Assembly: GCA_023846275.1 (NCBI GenBank)
Contig: JAIUJO010000189.1
Coordinates: 905,771 to 969,770 of the forward strand
DNA length: 64,000 nt
Direction of reading: 5' to 3'
From: Vanilla planifolia
Lineage: Eukaryota > Streptophyta > Magnoliopsida > Asparagales > Orchidaceae
Under the pieces are notes generated by a model, which was not told the origin of the DNA, did no database searches, and saw nothing but the letters and a program-made list of their open reading frames with translations. Of the stretch, positions 30,202 to 46,000 are shown piece after piece. Both the position numbers and the translations under genes were made by a program. How positions within the stretch are numbered: the first letter of the stretch is position 1; every line of letters begins with the position of its first letter.

Positions 30202-30287
30202 TGCCCTTATTTTTAACATAAAGTATTTAATCTTCTTAGTAGCTTTGTAAAAAATATTTAATATCTCTTTACGAAAATTTAATAGAT
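30202..30287. other. AT-rich island at the B/C polarity switch
   Basis: About 86 bases of AT-rich, non-repeat sequence with T and A tracts separate TG block B from CA block C. There is no open frame, and I see no obvious similarity to the 15.9-18.7 kb spacer. It marks a junction between two array segments rather than a gene. Confidence 0.85.
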
Positions 30288-30403
30288 CATGTACACACAC
30301 ATATGAAGACACACCCATGCAAACACATTTACACATTTATACACACGCTAACAATTACCTGTGCACACATATGTAAACATACACCCATAAATATATGCTC
30401 ACA

Positions 30404-30449
30404 CACATGCACATGCACATGCACATGCACATGCACATGCACATGCACA
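30404..30449 (+). repeat. Perfect (CACATG)7 microsatellite
   Basis: Seven perfect six-base units plus a remnant lie about 115 bases inside the new CA block. CACATG is one of the common words of the whole array, so this may illustrate how the array grows. Confidence 0.92.
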
Positions 30450-32618
30450 ATCACATACACATTCATAAACATAAACATACTCATACACAGACACACACAT
30501 GCATAGAAGCACACACATACCCTTACACGTGCACACAATCCCATGCACACATACATAAATATGCATACATTTACACGCAGGCACACATGAACACATAAAC
30601 ACACAGACATGTCCACACATATGCACGGACACACGCATGCATACACACACACACACACACTCATATATGCACATGCACATACACACATGCACATATACAT
30701 ACATCCACACTCATTAGCCTGCACACATAGTATGAACAACATACACACACACACCAATGCTTGCACACATACACACAAACACACACATGCACACACACAG
30801 ACATGTAGACAAATACAAAAATGCACACATGTACTTTTACATGCACACACATGCATATGCATAGACACATGGACATGTACACACATATGCTTGCACTTAT
30901 AGATGGTATACACACATGCATGTGCCCACAGACACACAAGAATACATTGATACACACATACTTGCATACACACTTACATATACACATGCACATACACACG
31001 TATACACAAACTTTCATGTAATCACATGCACATGCAAGCACAGCCATGCATATGCATTTACACACATGCGTGTATAAAGAAGAACATATACACAAAAGCA
31101 TAGACACACACACACACGTACATGGACATATGAAGGTTCATAGAGATTCATGCACACATGCCCAAAGACATAGACATGAGTATGCTTACACACAAGCACA
31201 TGAAGATCTCACACACACAAAAAGAAAAACACACACATACCCATGTTCAAGCATTCACACATTCACACATAGGAACACACAAACCCACATATACACAAGC
31301 AAACACAAATACACATGAATAAGCACATTAACACATGCACAAAAACAGATACGAGCGCATACACACATGGATGCACATGTGCACAAGCATGCATGCAAAT
31401 GCACACAAACATAAACACACAAACACATGCATGGATAGACACACAAAGAAAATGCATGTACATAAATAAACATGTGCACACATAGGCACAAACACATGCA
31501 CACACACACAGATATATGTACACACACATATATATGCACCCATGCATGCATACACATGCACAAACACACACATAAACATACACACACACATTCACGTACA
31601 CATATGCATGCATACACAAATGCAAACTTCAAACATATGCACACACACACACATGCACATATGCATACACACAAACATAAGTAAAAGAAAAATGTAGATA
31701 CACATGCACATGCACATGAACACACAAAAGAACACGCACGCACATACCCCCACAAGCTCATGCACACAGGTGCACAAACACACACATGTGGACACACATG
31801 CACACACACATACTTATAGCCATATAACCACACACACATACACACATAGATGCACACATGAATAAACATACATGCATGCACCAATGCATAAACATAAACA
31901 TGCATCCACATTATACATGTGTGCCTGTAGACACATATACACAGAAACACACATAAATGCAGAAGAACCTATACACACACACACACACATGAATATGTAC
32001 ATACACATGTGGACATGCACACACACACATTCACACACACTAACACACTTAGACATGAACACACTCATACACACACATAGATGCATGCACAAACTTATGC
32101 ATGCATACATTCATAAACACACTCACATGGATATGCACATGCACACACACATGTGCACCTATATGGTCATGCAAACAAACTTGCACGAGAACACATATGC
32201 ACAAACACATGCATGTGCACAAACACACACACAAACAAAAACATGCCTACACACACTCACATCTGCATAGGCACATGCACATTTTCAATGACACATACAA
32301 ACACATACACGCACATAAATACACACATATTTTCACACAAACCCTATGACACACATACGTACATGCACCTGCACGCACATGCAAATACATACAATCACAT
32401 ATGTGTGAGCATATACATGTGTACGTTCACACATACAAGCACACATGTAGACATACACATGCACACACAAACCCACACACTTAAACTTATGAATATAGCC
32501 ACAAACACACACACATAGGTACGTACATGTATATGTACAACCAAACATACAAACTAGCACATGCATGCCCGGTCATGTACACACATGCATACACACACAA
32601 GCATGCAAACACACTCAC

Positions 32619-32680
32619 ACAAATTGGAACATGCACACACACACACAAATTGGAACATACTCACACAAACTGGAGCATGC
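32619..32680 (+). repeat. Short triplicated AAATTGGAACAT motif
   Basis: AAATTGGAACAT occurs at 32,621 and 32,647, and as AAACTGGAGCAT at 32,667, giving spacings of 26 and 20 bases. The GG-containing word is foreign to the CA texture, which makes the local duplication easy to see. Confidence 0.85.
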
Positions 32681-33299
32681 GCATGCACACATATGCACAC
32701 TCACACACGCAAGCACACATGCACAAATACAAACACATACAAGTATACACACATGTCAATATGTTCACACACACACATGCACACACATACAACCACACAC
32801 CCACACACACACGGATATGCATGCTCACTTGTACACTTCACAAGCACATAAACACACACATACATATGCATAAACACATATGAAAATACACACACGCATG
32901 CACATACATGCATGCACCCACACACATAAAAACACACATACACACACCAACACACACCCACATGCTCATGCACACACATATATGCATACACACATACAAA
33001 CAATGACATGCACAAATAGATGCATGGAAAAATATGCACATGCCCATGCAACACATGTACACACACACACACACTCACATGCACAAAAATGCACATATAT
33101 GCATGCATGCACACACACACACACACACTTACAAACATGCACATAAACATATACACACACACACACAAACGCACAAAATAGGAACAAAAATGCACCCATA
33201 TATGCACATAACTGACATGCACATGCAAGCACAAACATACACACACACATGCTTGCATGCACACATACAAGCACATATTTACATACACACAACCACACA

Positions 33300-35100
33300 C
33301 ATGCATGCACAAGGTCACACACACACACCCACACACATGCATACCTACACACACATGCACACACGAATACTCTACACACGTACACACACGTATACACCCA
33401 TATCTGCATTCCACAAACACACAAATACACACATGCACCACACACACACGTACAAGCATGCTCAAACACACTCACACACACCAACTCAAGCACAGGCACG
33501 AATGTAAGCACAGATGCTCATATGCATGCATGCTAAAATGCTTGCACACACATATGCACCTACTCACACATACAAGAACACACAAAGATGCAAAGACACG
33601 TCCAACCACACACATCCGCACATTTAAATACCCACAAATGCATGCATTCACACCCACCCACACACACACAAATACATGCATATGAACATAGACAAACATA
33701 TGCACACACTCACTCCCACACATGCTCACACATTCATATGCACTTGAATGTGCACACATACATAGGCATGCATGCATAAACACACACACATAAATGCACA
33801 CACTCACAAAAGTGCAAGCACAAACTTGCACACACATGTATTCGTGCACACATGCACGCTCACACAAATGCACACACACACATGCACATATGTAGACGCA
33901 CACCATTTGCACCTGCACACCTATACATGCATGCACACACCCATACACATACACTCACACAGGCACACATATACCCTCACATGCATACACATACTCACAC
34001 GCATGCATGCAAACACACAAGCACAAACACATATGCAGATGCAAGCACTTACAAAGAGGCTCTCGTACACACACACACACAAACAGTCATGTTGACACAT
34101 GTTCCTACTCTTGCACATGCACATACACATGAACACACAAATGCATGCACATACATAAACACATACTTAGGCACTCACACATGCACCCACATGCACTACC
34201 ACAAACACACTTCCATGCAGACTAAAACACACTCTCACACTCTTACATGCGAATACACATACACATGAACAAGCATGCACATGTAAACACTCACACATAA
34301 AACACAAACACACATATGGACATGCACAAGACATGGACCCACCTATATGTTGACATAAATGCACGAACACACACATGGACATATATGCACACATGGACAA
34401 AAACATGTATATACAAATACACATACACACGCATAAATGCATGAAAACACATAAGTACAAATACAAACTCACAAACAAACACTTACACAAATAAACATTA
34501 ATGCACACACACATGCATTTATAAAGGTACACACACACATACACACATATAGGCTCACTTACATAAGCACACACATGCTCACTGACACACACACAAATGA
34601 TCACACATGCATACACACACATGCACACTCACACACAAACATGCACACACAAATGTGCACATACACAAATAGATGCACAACCATGCACACAAGGAATCAC
34701 ATTCACACATGCATAGGCATACACACAAAAGCATACATGCACATGTGCATATGAATGCTTACATACACAAACACACAAATAAGTATGCATAAACCCACAC
34801 AAACACACTCACCCACAGAAAAAGATGCACAATTACAAATACACATGTATAGGCACACACAAACACAAACACAAACGCGTGCACACACACACACACAAAT
34901 ATGTGCTTGGACACATATGTACAAGCATGTCCATTAATGTGTGTGTGCACCAAAAATTGCACACATGCAAACACTTTTGTGTGCACACTCTGACAACCTG
35001 TACATACACACATACACACAAGCAAATAAACTTGCACACACATATGTAGAAACACATATGCACAAATGCACCTACACGCATGCACACACACACACACATG
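33300..35100 (+). repeat. Dispersed direct repeat, copy 1
   Basis: Rare words in this segment recur in the same order at 53.2-55.1 kb, about 20 kb downstream and in the same orientation. Matching landmarks are: an ACATACAAGAACACA stretch with AAGAGAC/AAAGACAC and CATCCAAC/CGTCCAAC words near 33,565 and 53,460; a CTTAGGCACTCA/CATAGGCACTCA word near 34,168 and 54,137; an AAGGAATCACATTCAC/AAGTAATCACATGCAC word near 34,691 and 54,691; and AAAAATTGCACACAT followed by GACAACCTGTACA near 34,953 and 54,998. Length differences are modest. Aligned by eye; identity is moderate. Confidence 0.7.
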
Positions 35101-36149
35101 CACACATAGACACATGCACACAAACACACAAGAGCACACCCATGCACACACACCCACACATATACACACATGTGCACACACCCACACACACACATAGATG
35201 AATCCACAAAGGCACACAAACACACACCCATGCACACACTTATAGATGCATGCACACACTCACACACACACACCCAACAACAACAATAACACATGCAAAC
35301 ACACATACACACACACACGTACACATAACACATGCACACATAGATGCACATATACACATAGATTCACACACAAATATTCAAGCACACACACACACACATA
35401 AACATACAAAAGTACATGTAAGCTCATGTGCATCCACACATTCATACTCACACACATGCATGTCTCACATACGTGTACACACATGAACAAACACTCAAGC
35501 ATGCACACCGCATTCATACATGCCCCCATTCACACACACACAAGCACAAATACACCAACACATACACACACATGCTCATGTGCACACATGCACTTGCACA
35601 TTAAAACATGCACATAGGTAGACAAGTGCATATGTGAACCCACACAATCATACACAAACTATACACACATGCACATACATGCATACATACATGCAAAAAC
35701 ACACACTAAACCACACACATGCACACACACTCATACAAAGACACACACACATGTGCACACACACACACATGCGCACACACACAACCACATACACCCACAC
35801 ACTTGAATACACTTGCATGCAAACACCCACATATGTGTACGTATGCATACACACACAAATACACATGCATGTATGCACAAAAAATGTGCACACACATACC
35901 CAACATACACCTACCTACCAAAAATGAAAAACCATATAGACATGTACCCACTCACATAGATACAAAGCAAACAAACACAAACACAAATACACACACATGC
36001 ATATAGATTCACTTAGAAATAGAAACATACACACAAATACACACATGTATGTATACAGTAACACTCACATGCCCACACTCATGCATCCACACATATGCAG
36101 ACACATGTGCCCACAAAAACATGCACACATACACACATATATACACATG

Positions 36150-37010
36150 AACACCTATCACATGCATAAGCCCATAAACATAAGCACACATGCTTGCATG
36201 CACACACAAACATGCCTACACACAATCGAGCACACACAAGTTGACACACGCACATGTACACAAATATGCATTTTCACACATACACATGCACAGAAAAACA
36301 CATATGCACACATGTACACACACACACACACACTCATGTGCATAGGCATAAATGCATAGACATGCACGTAGACATGCACAAGCTTACACTTAGAAGCACA
36401 TACACAAGCATGCTCATGCACATACATGCAAACTCGGATACACACGTACACACACATGCTCACATGAGCATAGACTCGTATACACACAAATATGCACACA
36501 CACACACACATGCACATGCTCATATGTACACACACACATAAATATACACATGCATGCATAGAACAACACACACACCCACACACACATGCATCCACACATA
36601 AGCACACATATGTACCCACAAAGACACACGCAACAAACATATGCACACACATATACACATGAACACTTGTCACACGCATAAGCCCATAAACACAAGCACA
36701 CATGCTTGCATGCACACAATCGGGCCCACACACATAAGCACATGTGCACATATACATACACAAAACATGTATTCACACATACACACATGCACATGTGCAC
36801 ACAAACACAAAATCATGTGCATAGTCATAAATGCATAGACATGCATGTAGCCATGCACATGCTCACACTTAGAAGTGCACACAAAATCATGCTCATGCAC
36901 ATGCATGCAAACTTGGAAACACACCGACACACATTCTTGCATGAGCATAGACATATACACACAAATGTGCACACATACACATGCACATACACTAACACAC
37001 ATTCACACAT
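36150..37010 (+). repeat. ~0.5 kb tandem duplication
   Basis: CACATGCATAAGCCCATAAA at 36,159 recurs as CACACGCATAAGCCCATAAA at 36,671, an offset of 512. Both are followed by AAGCACACATGCTTGCATGC and an ATCGAGC/ATCGGGCC word. A second landmark, CATAGGCATAAATGCATAGA at 36,341, recurs at 36,820 as CATAGTCATAAATGCATAGA, an offset of 479. Both lead into ACTTAGAAG and a CAAACTCGG/CAAACTTGG word. The change in offset implies about 33 bases of net deletion in the second copy. Confidence 0.85.
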
Positions 37011-40000
37011 AACATTCACACATGCACATGCTCATATGCACAGATACACAAGTACACATGCACACAAAAACACACATACACACACACATACATGCATGCA
37101 TGAAGACACGAATGCACAAGCACACACACATTCATACATGCATGCACACACACAAACTCATAGGAACACATACATGTATGCACATGCATGTGCACCCATG
37201 CATACACATGCATATGCAAAAACACAAACATAGATGATTGATGCACATACACATAAGTGCACGTGCACATGCATACACACACATGCACATACACACACTC
37301 ACATACATAAGCATAGACACACATGCACATAAGCACACACATGCACACACACACAAGCATGCACACATGGATGAACACACGTAGAAGCACACATGCACAC
37401 TCACAAGCACACATGCAAACACACACACACACACGTACACATATATACACATGCATAAGCACATATACATGCGCACACACAAGAATTCACAAAAACATGC
37501 AAATATGCATAAGCATGCACACACTTGCACCCACATATAAGCATCACACTCATGCATGAACACACATATATGCATGTGCTTTTACACATGCACGAAAAAA
37601 TACAAAACACAAATAAATACATGTCCACATGGACACACACAAGCACAAACACAAAAATGTAAGTACTCACACACATACACACACACACACGCACCTGTAC
37701 AGGAATGCACACATGCACTCGTGTAGACACAAACACACACACACACACACACATACACATGCAAATTCACAAGCATGTACGCACTCACATGCATTTAGAG
37801 ATATATACACCCACACATGCATGTGCACAATCACACAAAGATGTGCACACACCCCCACATACAAGAACAAGCCCAACACATATGCACACAAGCATTAACA
37901 CACACACGCACATGCCCATTTACAAACACACATGCACACACACACACACACACATGCATGTGCACACAAATTCATGGACACACACACATACACAAGCACA
38001 CACAAACACCTACACACACACAAGAGCACATGAACACTTACACACACATGCACAAACAAACATGCACACACACTCACATGCACACACAAAAGCACATAAA
38101 CACACATGCACATGCACACAACCTGGCACAAAAGAAAGCACACATATGTAAGCCCACACACACACACATGCACATGCATATAGACAAAACAAAAACACAC
38201 ACACACATACGCTTACATGTGCCTACATGCACATGCATGTACACACTTGCTCATGAACTCTTGCATGCACACACACACACAAACACACATATGCATGCAC
38301 CCCCACACACACATGTGCACACAAGCATCCATACAAACAAGCACACACCCACACAAGTATGCACTTGTACACATGCATGAACACATGCACACTCCATATG
38401 TACCTTCATAGACACTTATGCACATGCATAAACACATAAACCAACACACATGCATACAAACAAGCATATGCACATGAATACACACACACATGCATGTAAA
38501 CACATGCATGTGCACAACCACGCACCCACACATCCACAAACACACACACATGAACATACATATGCACACAAACACAAAGACATGCACAAGCAAACTCTCA
38601 TATGCACATATACACACACACACATGCACACACAAATGCCCACACATGCATGCACACACACACATTCACACACCCACACACATGCATACATAGCTTACAT
38701 TGCATGAGTGCAAACACAAATGCACAGATACATAAATATACACATAAAAACACATATACACACATAAAAAGAAGCACACACATGCATACACATGTACCCA
38801 TGCACACATACACACACACGCACGCACATGCACAGGAAAATGCATACAAATGCATGTATACATGCACAAGCCCACACACCCATGGGCATGCATACACATA
38901 GAGACATGTGCGCACATGCACTCACACACACACACACACATCATTGCGCTATTGCATACATGCATACACACACAAGAATATAAGTACACATGCATATGCA
39001 CTCTTATGCACACATAAATTCAAGCACACACACACGAACTCACACACATGCACATGCATGCCTACATACACTTACATGCATGCACACACACATGCATACA
39101 TATACGTGCATACACAAACACACATGTGAATACGTAAGAACACGCACACAGTTGCACATAAACACACTCAAATTAACATGACACATGCACACACACACAC
39201 AAACATTTGCTTAAGCACACATGCATATACACATACACACACACATGTATGTACACACACCCACATGCTCATGTATACACACACACATGCACATGCCTAC
39301 CCACACCCACACAAATGCATACATGCACATATGCTCAAACACATCCACACACAAACACATACAAGTGCACTCACACACACACACATATTCATACACACAT
39401 GTACATGCTCATATATACACACACACACACAACACGTACACACCCACACCTACACACAAGACTACAGGCACACATATGTATACACATACTGACACTAATA
39501 TACCCATAGAAACCCATTGACACACACACGCACTGACACCCACAAACACACACACACATGCATACCTGCATGCACACACACATGCAAATTCATGTAAACA
39601 CATGCATAAATAGTGATACACTCTCACACATACACACAAACACATGCGCACATGCAAAAACACACACACACATATGTAGACACATATAGACACAAATACA
39701 TATACACACAGACACATGTACACACATAGATCGACTAACAAACATGCGCACACATGCATGTAGACATGTACATGCACACACACACACAGACACAAGCACA
39801 AACACTCACACATATATTCACACACACAAACACATATATGCACATAAACACACACACTCATGCACCTACACTTGTGCATGAGTATGCATGCAGGCACAGA
39901 ATCACATGCATGCTTGCATACATACACACACACACATGCACATCCATCCACATGCATACACACACATATACCCATGCACACATGCATGCACATACATGTG

Positions 40001-40554
40001 AACAAGCTCACACCTGCTCACACATGCATACAAGTGCACATGCACACACACATACATGCACACATGCATGCATGTTTGCAGACACAAACTCACACATGCA
40101 CAAAAAAGTACACAGACACATGCACAAACACACGTGCACACCCATACACACAAACACATGCACATGCATAAGCACACACACACACATGCTCACTTAAACA
40201 CTGACAAACATATATTCATACATGCACACACTAACTTGAATGAACATAGAAACATACACACACACAAAAGCAAAATCAAACTCATGCGCACACACACACA
40301 TACTCCCACACACAATCATGCACAAACACATGTACACTCACACACAGATGCACACACACTCATACACAAATTCACACATAAACAATAACACACATCAGTA
40401 CACATATCATGCAAATGCACATGCACACATGAATGTATGCACAAACATGCACATGCACATGCATTCACAATCACATGCACACATACTCAAAAAATCCATG
40501 TACATGCATGAAAACACACCCACACATATATACACATGCACACAAATGCACACA

Positions 40555-40625
40555 CATGCATGTTTGCATTTATGAACACCCACACACATGCACACATATG
40601 TATGTTTGCATGTGTGAACACCTGT
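40555..40625 (+). repeat. ~50 bp local duplication with TG-rich words
   Basis: ATGTTTGCATTTATGAACACC near 40,560 is followed about 50 bases later by ATGTTTGCATGTGTGAACACC. The words contain TG-strand-like sequence inside a CA block, so they stand out. Confidence 0.7.
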
Positions 40626-41849
40626 AGAAATGCACACAAGGATGCACAAGTAAGCACACAACCAGCACACAAATGCACACACACAAATACATACACATAT
40701 GCATGCACACACACACACATACATATGTGCACCCACACATGTATTTATAACACACACACATACACATGTGTATGAACAAACACATGCACATGCACACACA
40801 TACACATGCACACACCCACACACACAAGCAAGTGCACACAAGCATACGCACCGATGCACACATAAAGGAACACATGCACACACTCGACTGCATGCACACA
40901 TGCACACACTCACACATATGCAAGAACGCACGAACACACAAGGACACATACATGTACAACCACACAAACACACACACACACACACATAAACACACATACA
41001 AGTACACATGCACACAAACACAAGCTCACACACACGTGCATTAACGTGCACACTCACTCACACACATGAACAAACACATACATACATAATCGAGCACACA
41101 CACACATGAACGCATATGCACATACATGTAGACAAATGCATGCACACACATACACATGCACAAACACACACGTGCATGCACACGTACACACACTCACATG
41201 CTCACACACAAACATGCATGCATAAACTCCTATGTAAGTAGACAAACACACATGCTTATAGACACACTTTCATGCATACCCACACACATGAACACACACA
41301 TACACACATGAACGCATATGCGAACTCATACAAAGACACATATACACACTTACATTCACAAACCTACACACACATGAAGTCACTCATGCCCACACAAACG
41401 TACGCACATGCACTTGCACAGCCACACATACACATACACACATGCTCACACACAAACACATGTACAAACACACTCTCATACTTGTATTAATATTGATATG
41501 CATGCAAACACACTCTCTTACATACCCATAGGAACACACACTCACATGCACACACACATATGCATGCATGCAAACACACACGAACAAATGCATACCCACA
41601 TAGGAGCACATAAACACACACTCGCCCACACACACTCAAACAGACTCACACATGCTCTTACAACACACATATAAGCACATGGATCTTGCATACACACAAA
41701 CATGCACACACAAGCAACCACTCACATGCACAGAAGTGCACGCACACATCAAAGCTCTTGCAAAAATGTATACACTCACACTCTAACACACTCACACACA
41801 CACACAAGCACACATGCATGCACCCACATACACATGCACACAATAACAC

Positions 41850-44800
41850 ACCTACACACATTCTTCCACACACACATATGAGCACAAAACCATAAATGCA
41901 TAAACATAAACACACATGCACATGCACACACACACAGACATGAACATGCAAATGCACAAGCACATACATGCAAACACACACACATACACACATACACACA
42001 TATGTGCATAGCCAAACATAAATATATGCAAACAAACACATGCATACACACACAGGCACCAACACATATACATACATAGCTATATAGATAGACATGTACA
42101 TGTAGACACATGCAATCATAAATACAAGCAAATAAACACACATGCATACACACACACACACATGTTCATATATGCATGCACACACACATGCTCACACACG
42201 TGCATGCACATGCACACATGCACAAATGCTCACAAGCACATACACAAACATAAGCATGTGCACACACACGCACACAAAAACTCATGCATAAGCACACACA
42301 CCCATATAGGTAAATTCACACACATGAATGGACAGCACATGCATATGAAGGCATTCATACATGCATATATTCTTGCACTTCTACACACACAAGCACACCC
42401 ACTAGTGCACTCACACACACATACACCCATACATGCACAACCATACACATGCACACGCACATAATATTACACACACATAAATGAACACAACAACATACAC
42501 ATGAATATGCACACACAAATACACAAACACATGCATAAGCACAACACACAAACTCACGGATACACATGCACACATATGCATATCCAGAAATACTCACACA
42601 AGCATGCATACATACACACACACTCAGACACATGCACTCAAACATGCACACAAACACACACATGTACACACTCACATGCATAGACACATGTGTTCTCACA
42701 TGAACACCGACACACGAACACATGTGCATACACTTCCAAACATGCACAAACACACACATTCACACATGCAAACACATACGCACACACATACATACACACA
42801 CATAACCACAACAACACACACGCATACATACATGCACATGCCCACATGCACACGCAACACACATAGAAAAGCACATCTGCATGTGCACTCATACACACAC
42901 AGAAATGAACACATGCACACAAGATACACTTGTAAATGCACACACAGACACACACACACACACACTTATACCCAACCCCCTCACAAGCGCACATACACAT
43001 GCATGCTGGCACACATGCACAAATGCTTGAACCTGCACATATATGAGAACACATGCATGCTTATGTACACAAATTCACACATAAATCCACACACATACTC
43101 CCATTCTCATGCCTATAGACAAAGACACACAAAGACACATACACACACATGCTCAAACACATGCACGCATTCTTGCAGACACATACCAATACGTAAAAGC
43201 TCTCACACACATGCATGCACCAACATATGCATACTCAAGTAAGCACGAATGAACAAACATGTACATGCTTAGATATACACACAATTGAAGTGGCATACAC
43301 ACAAACACATAGGCATACCAATACATACACACAAAGATGCACACACACGTGCACAAATACACACACACAAACATATATAGATGCTTCCAGACACACACAT
43401 ATATGCACAAACATAGGAAAACATAAGAACACGCACTCGCACACGTGCTCGCACATGCATGCACGCACACATGTGTGTAGGCACACATGTACATTTGAAT
43501 GAACTTACATCTTACCGCACTAATGCAAGCAGACATACTCAATCACACACATGCAAATAGATGCATGCAAGCATACATGAATATACGCACACAAACCCAC
43601 ACAAACACATATGCCATTGTGCACACACACATGCACACACAAAAACGTACCTATGAGCGTACGCACCAACACACACAAATGTGTGCCCATGTACATGCAC
43701 AAAATGCACACACATACACATTGTTTGACACACACACATGTGAGCATAAACCCACAACTGCATAAATACAAACACACGTACACACACACACACATGCACA
43801 TAAGGGTAGACATACACAGGTATGTGCATAGCCACACACACACACGTATGTGCATAGCCACACACAGATACATGCACACAAACACATACATGCACACATA
43901 AGAACAAACACATAGATACACACATTGTTATACAGATAGACATGTACATGTAGACACACACAACCACAAATGCAAGCACATAGACACAAATGCATACACA
44001 CACACACACACATGCTCGCATACATACATGCATATGCATGCACACACAAATGCTCATAGGCATACACACACAATCATAAAATGTGCACACACACACACAA
44101 ACACATGCATAAGCACACACACTTATATAGGTACATGCACACACATGATGGACAGACACATGCATACGAAGGCACACATACAAGCACACAGGCTTTTAGT
44201 TCTACACACACAAGCACACCCAAAAAGTTCACTTACACACACACCACATGCACCCATATATGCACAACCATACACATGCACATGCATATTACACACACAC
44301 AAATGAACACAACCACTCACACATGCATATGCACACACAAATACACAAGCACATGCATAAACCCAACACAAAAAGACACAGATACACACATGCACAAATG
44401 CATATCAACAAATACTCATACATACACACACACACACACACACAAGCACACACTCATAAGCACAGATACATGTGATCTCTCATGAACACCCATACTCGTG
44501 CACACAAACACATCTATACTTACAAACACGCATTCACATACACATGTGCGCATGCAAACACACATGCACACACATATATTTATACACACACAATCACAAT
44601 AACATATACATACATGCATACACATGCCCACATCCACACACAACACACTCATAAACAAACACAATTACATTGCACTCTGACATGCACAAACACACACAAG
44701 CATACACACACACATGTAAATGCACACACACACATACCCACCCACCCTAACAAGTGCACATGCAAACGCATGCTAGCACATACGTACAACATTCACAAAT

Positions 44801-46000
44801 GCATGCACCTACACACCTGCGAGAACACATATGTGCTCACGCACACAAATACACACATAAACCCACAGACACACTCCCATTCACACAACTACACCCAAAG
44901 GCACACAAAGACGCATAACACACATGCTCAAACACACACACACATGCATGTACACATACACCCACACACACATACCCATGCACATATAGATATGTATATA
45001 CACGCACACACATAGATGCATGAACATAAACATACAGACACATGCATGTGCATGCACATGCACATGTACACACATATGTGCACATGCAAACACTCACGTT
45101 TAGACATACACATATGCATACAAACATGAATACCCATGCACACACACACGTATATGCACACACATGCACATGCATAAGCATGCACACACACACAAACATA
45201 GTTGTACATGTACACACACTAACACAATTGTACATGTACATGCATGCACTCACACTTATAGGTACATACACACAAATGTACACCCACACACATGCATGCA
45301 CATGTAGACACATATGCCAATATGCAAAAGCACACACACATGCATGCATCCACATATGCATACTCATGTAAGCCTCAACGAACACAAATATACAAGCTCA
45401 GATTTGCACACAAATGAGTAAACTCAAACACACATATGCCTGCACATGAACATGCACACAAACCCACACAAGCATATGTGCCTTCGTGCACACACACATG
45501 CATAAACACAAACATACATTTGTGTGCATGCATTAACACACACATGTTTGCTTGTATACATACACAAACACACACACACACAAACATATACACTCACACA
45601 AGCACACACACGTGGACACACACACACCCCTACACTCGCATGTAGACTAAAAAATACACATATATGCAAACACAAACATAGAAACACACATGCACTTGCA
45701 CATGCACACATATGCAAACACACACATAAGCACATATGCACACATACACACACAATGATACACACATGCAATCATACAGAAATACAAACACATACCTTCA
45801 CACGTATGCTCACACAACACACACGAAGAAGCACGCACATGTGCTCGCTTACACACACATACACACATACATACACATATACACATGAGCACACATGCAC
45901 ACATAAGCATACACACACACATACACACACACACCCATATAGCTACAAACTAATGCATGCACTCACGCACATGAATGAATGCACCCATGCACACACATAA
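41850..46000 (+). repeat. Three tandem copies of a ~1.8 kb higher-order unit
   Basis: Ordered landmarks recur at similar offsets. CATATGAGCA at 41,875 matches CATGTGAGCA at 43,737 (1,862). GACATGTACATGTAGACACA at 42,091 matches 43,939 (1,848). TATAGG at 42,305 matches 44,126 (1,821) and then TATAGC at 45,938 (1,812). CATGCAATCATA at 42,109 matches 45,765, two periods away (3,656). CATGCCCACATGCACACGCA at 42,837 matches 44,623 (1,786). ACAAACCCACACAA at 43,591 matches 45,458 (1,867). One segment (43,232 against 45,361) is offset by 2,129, which indicates an indel. This is classic higher-order repeat structure built from the degenerate CA word. The third copy fades after about 46 kb. I could not confirm copies before 41.8 kb or after 46 kb. 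Confidence 0.8.
43819..43870 (+). repeat. 26 bp local duplication
   Basis: TATGTGCATAGCCACACAC occurs at 43,821 and again at 43,847. A related word, TATGTGCATAGCC, lies near 42,002 in the neighbouring ~1.8 kb unit but only once, so the doubling is specific to the second unit. Confidence 0.85.
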
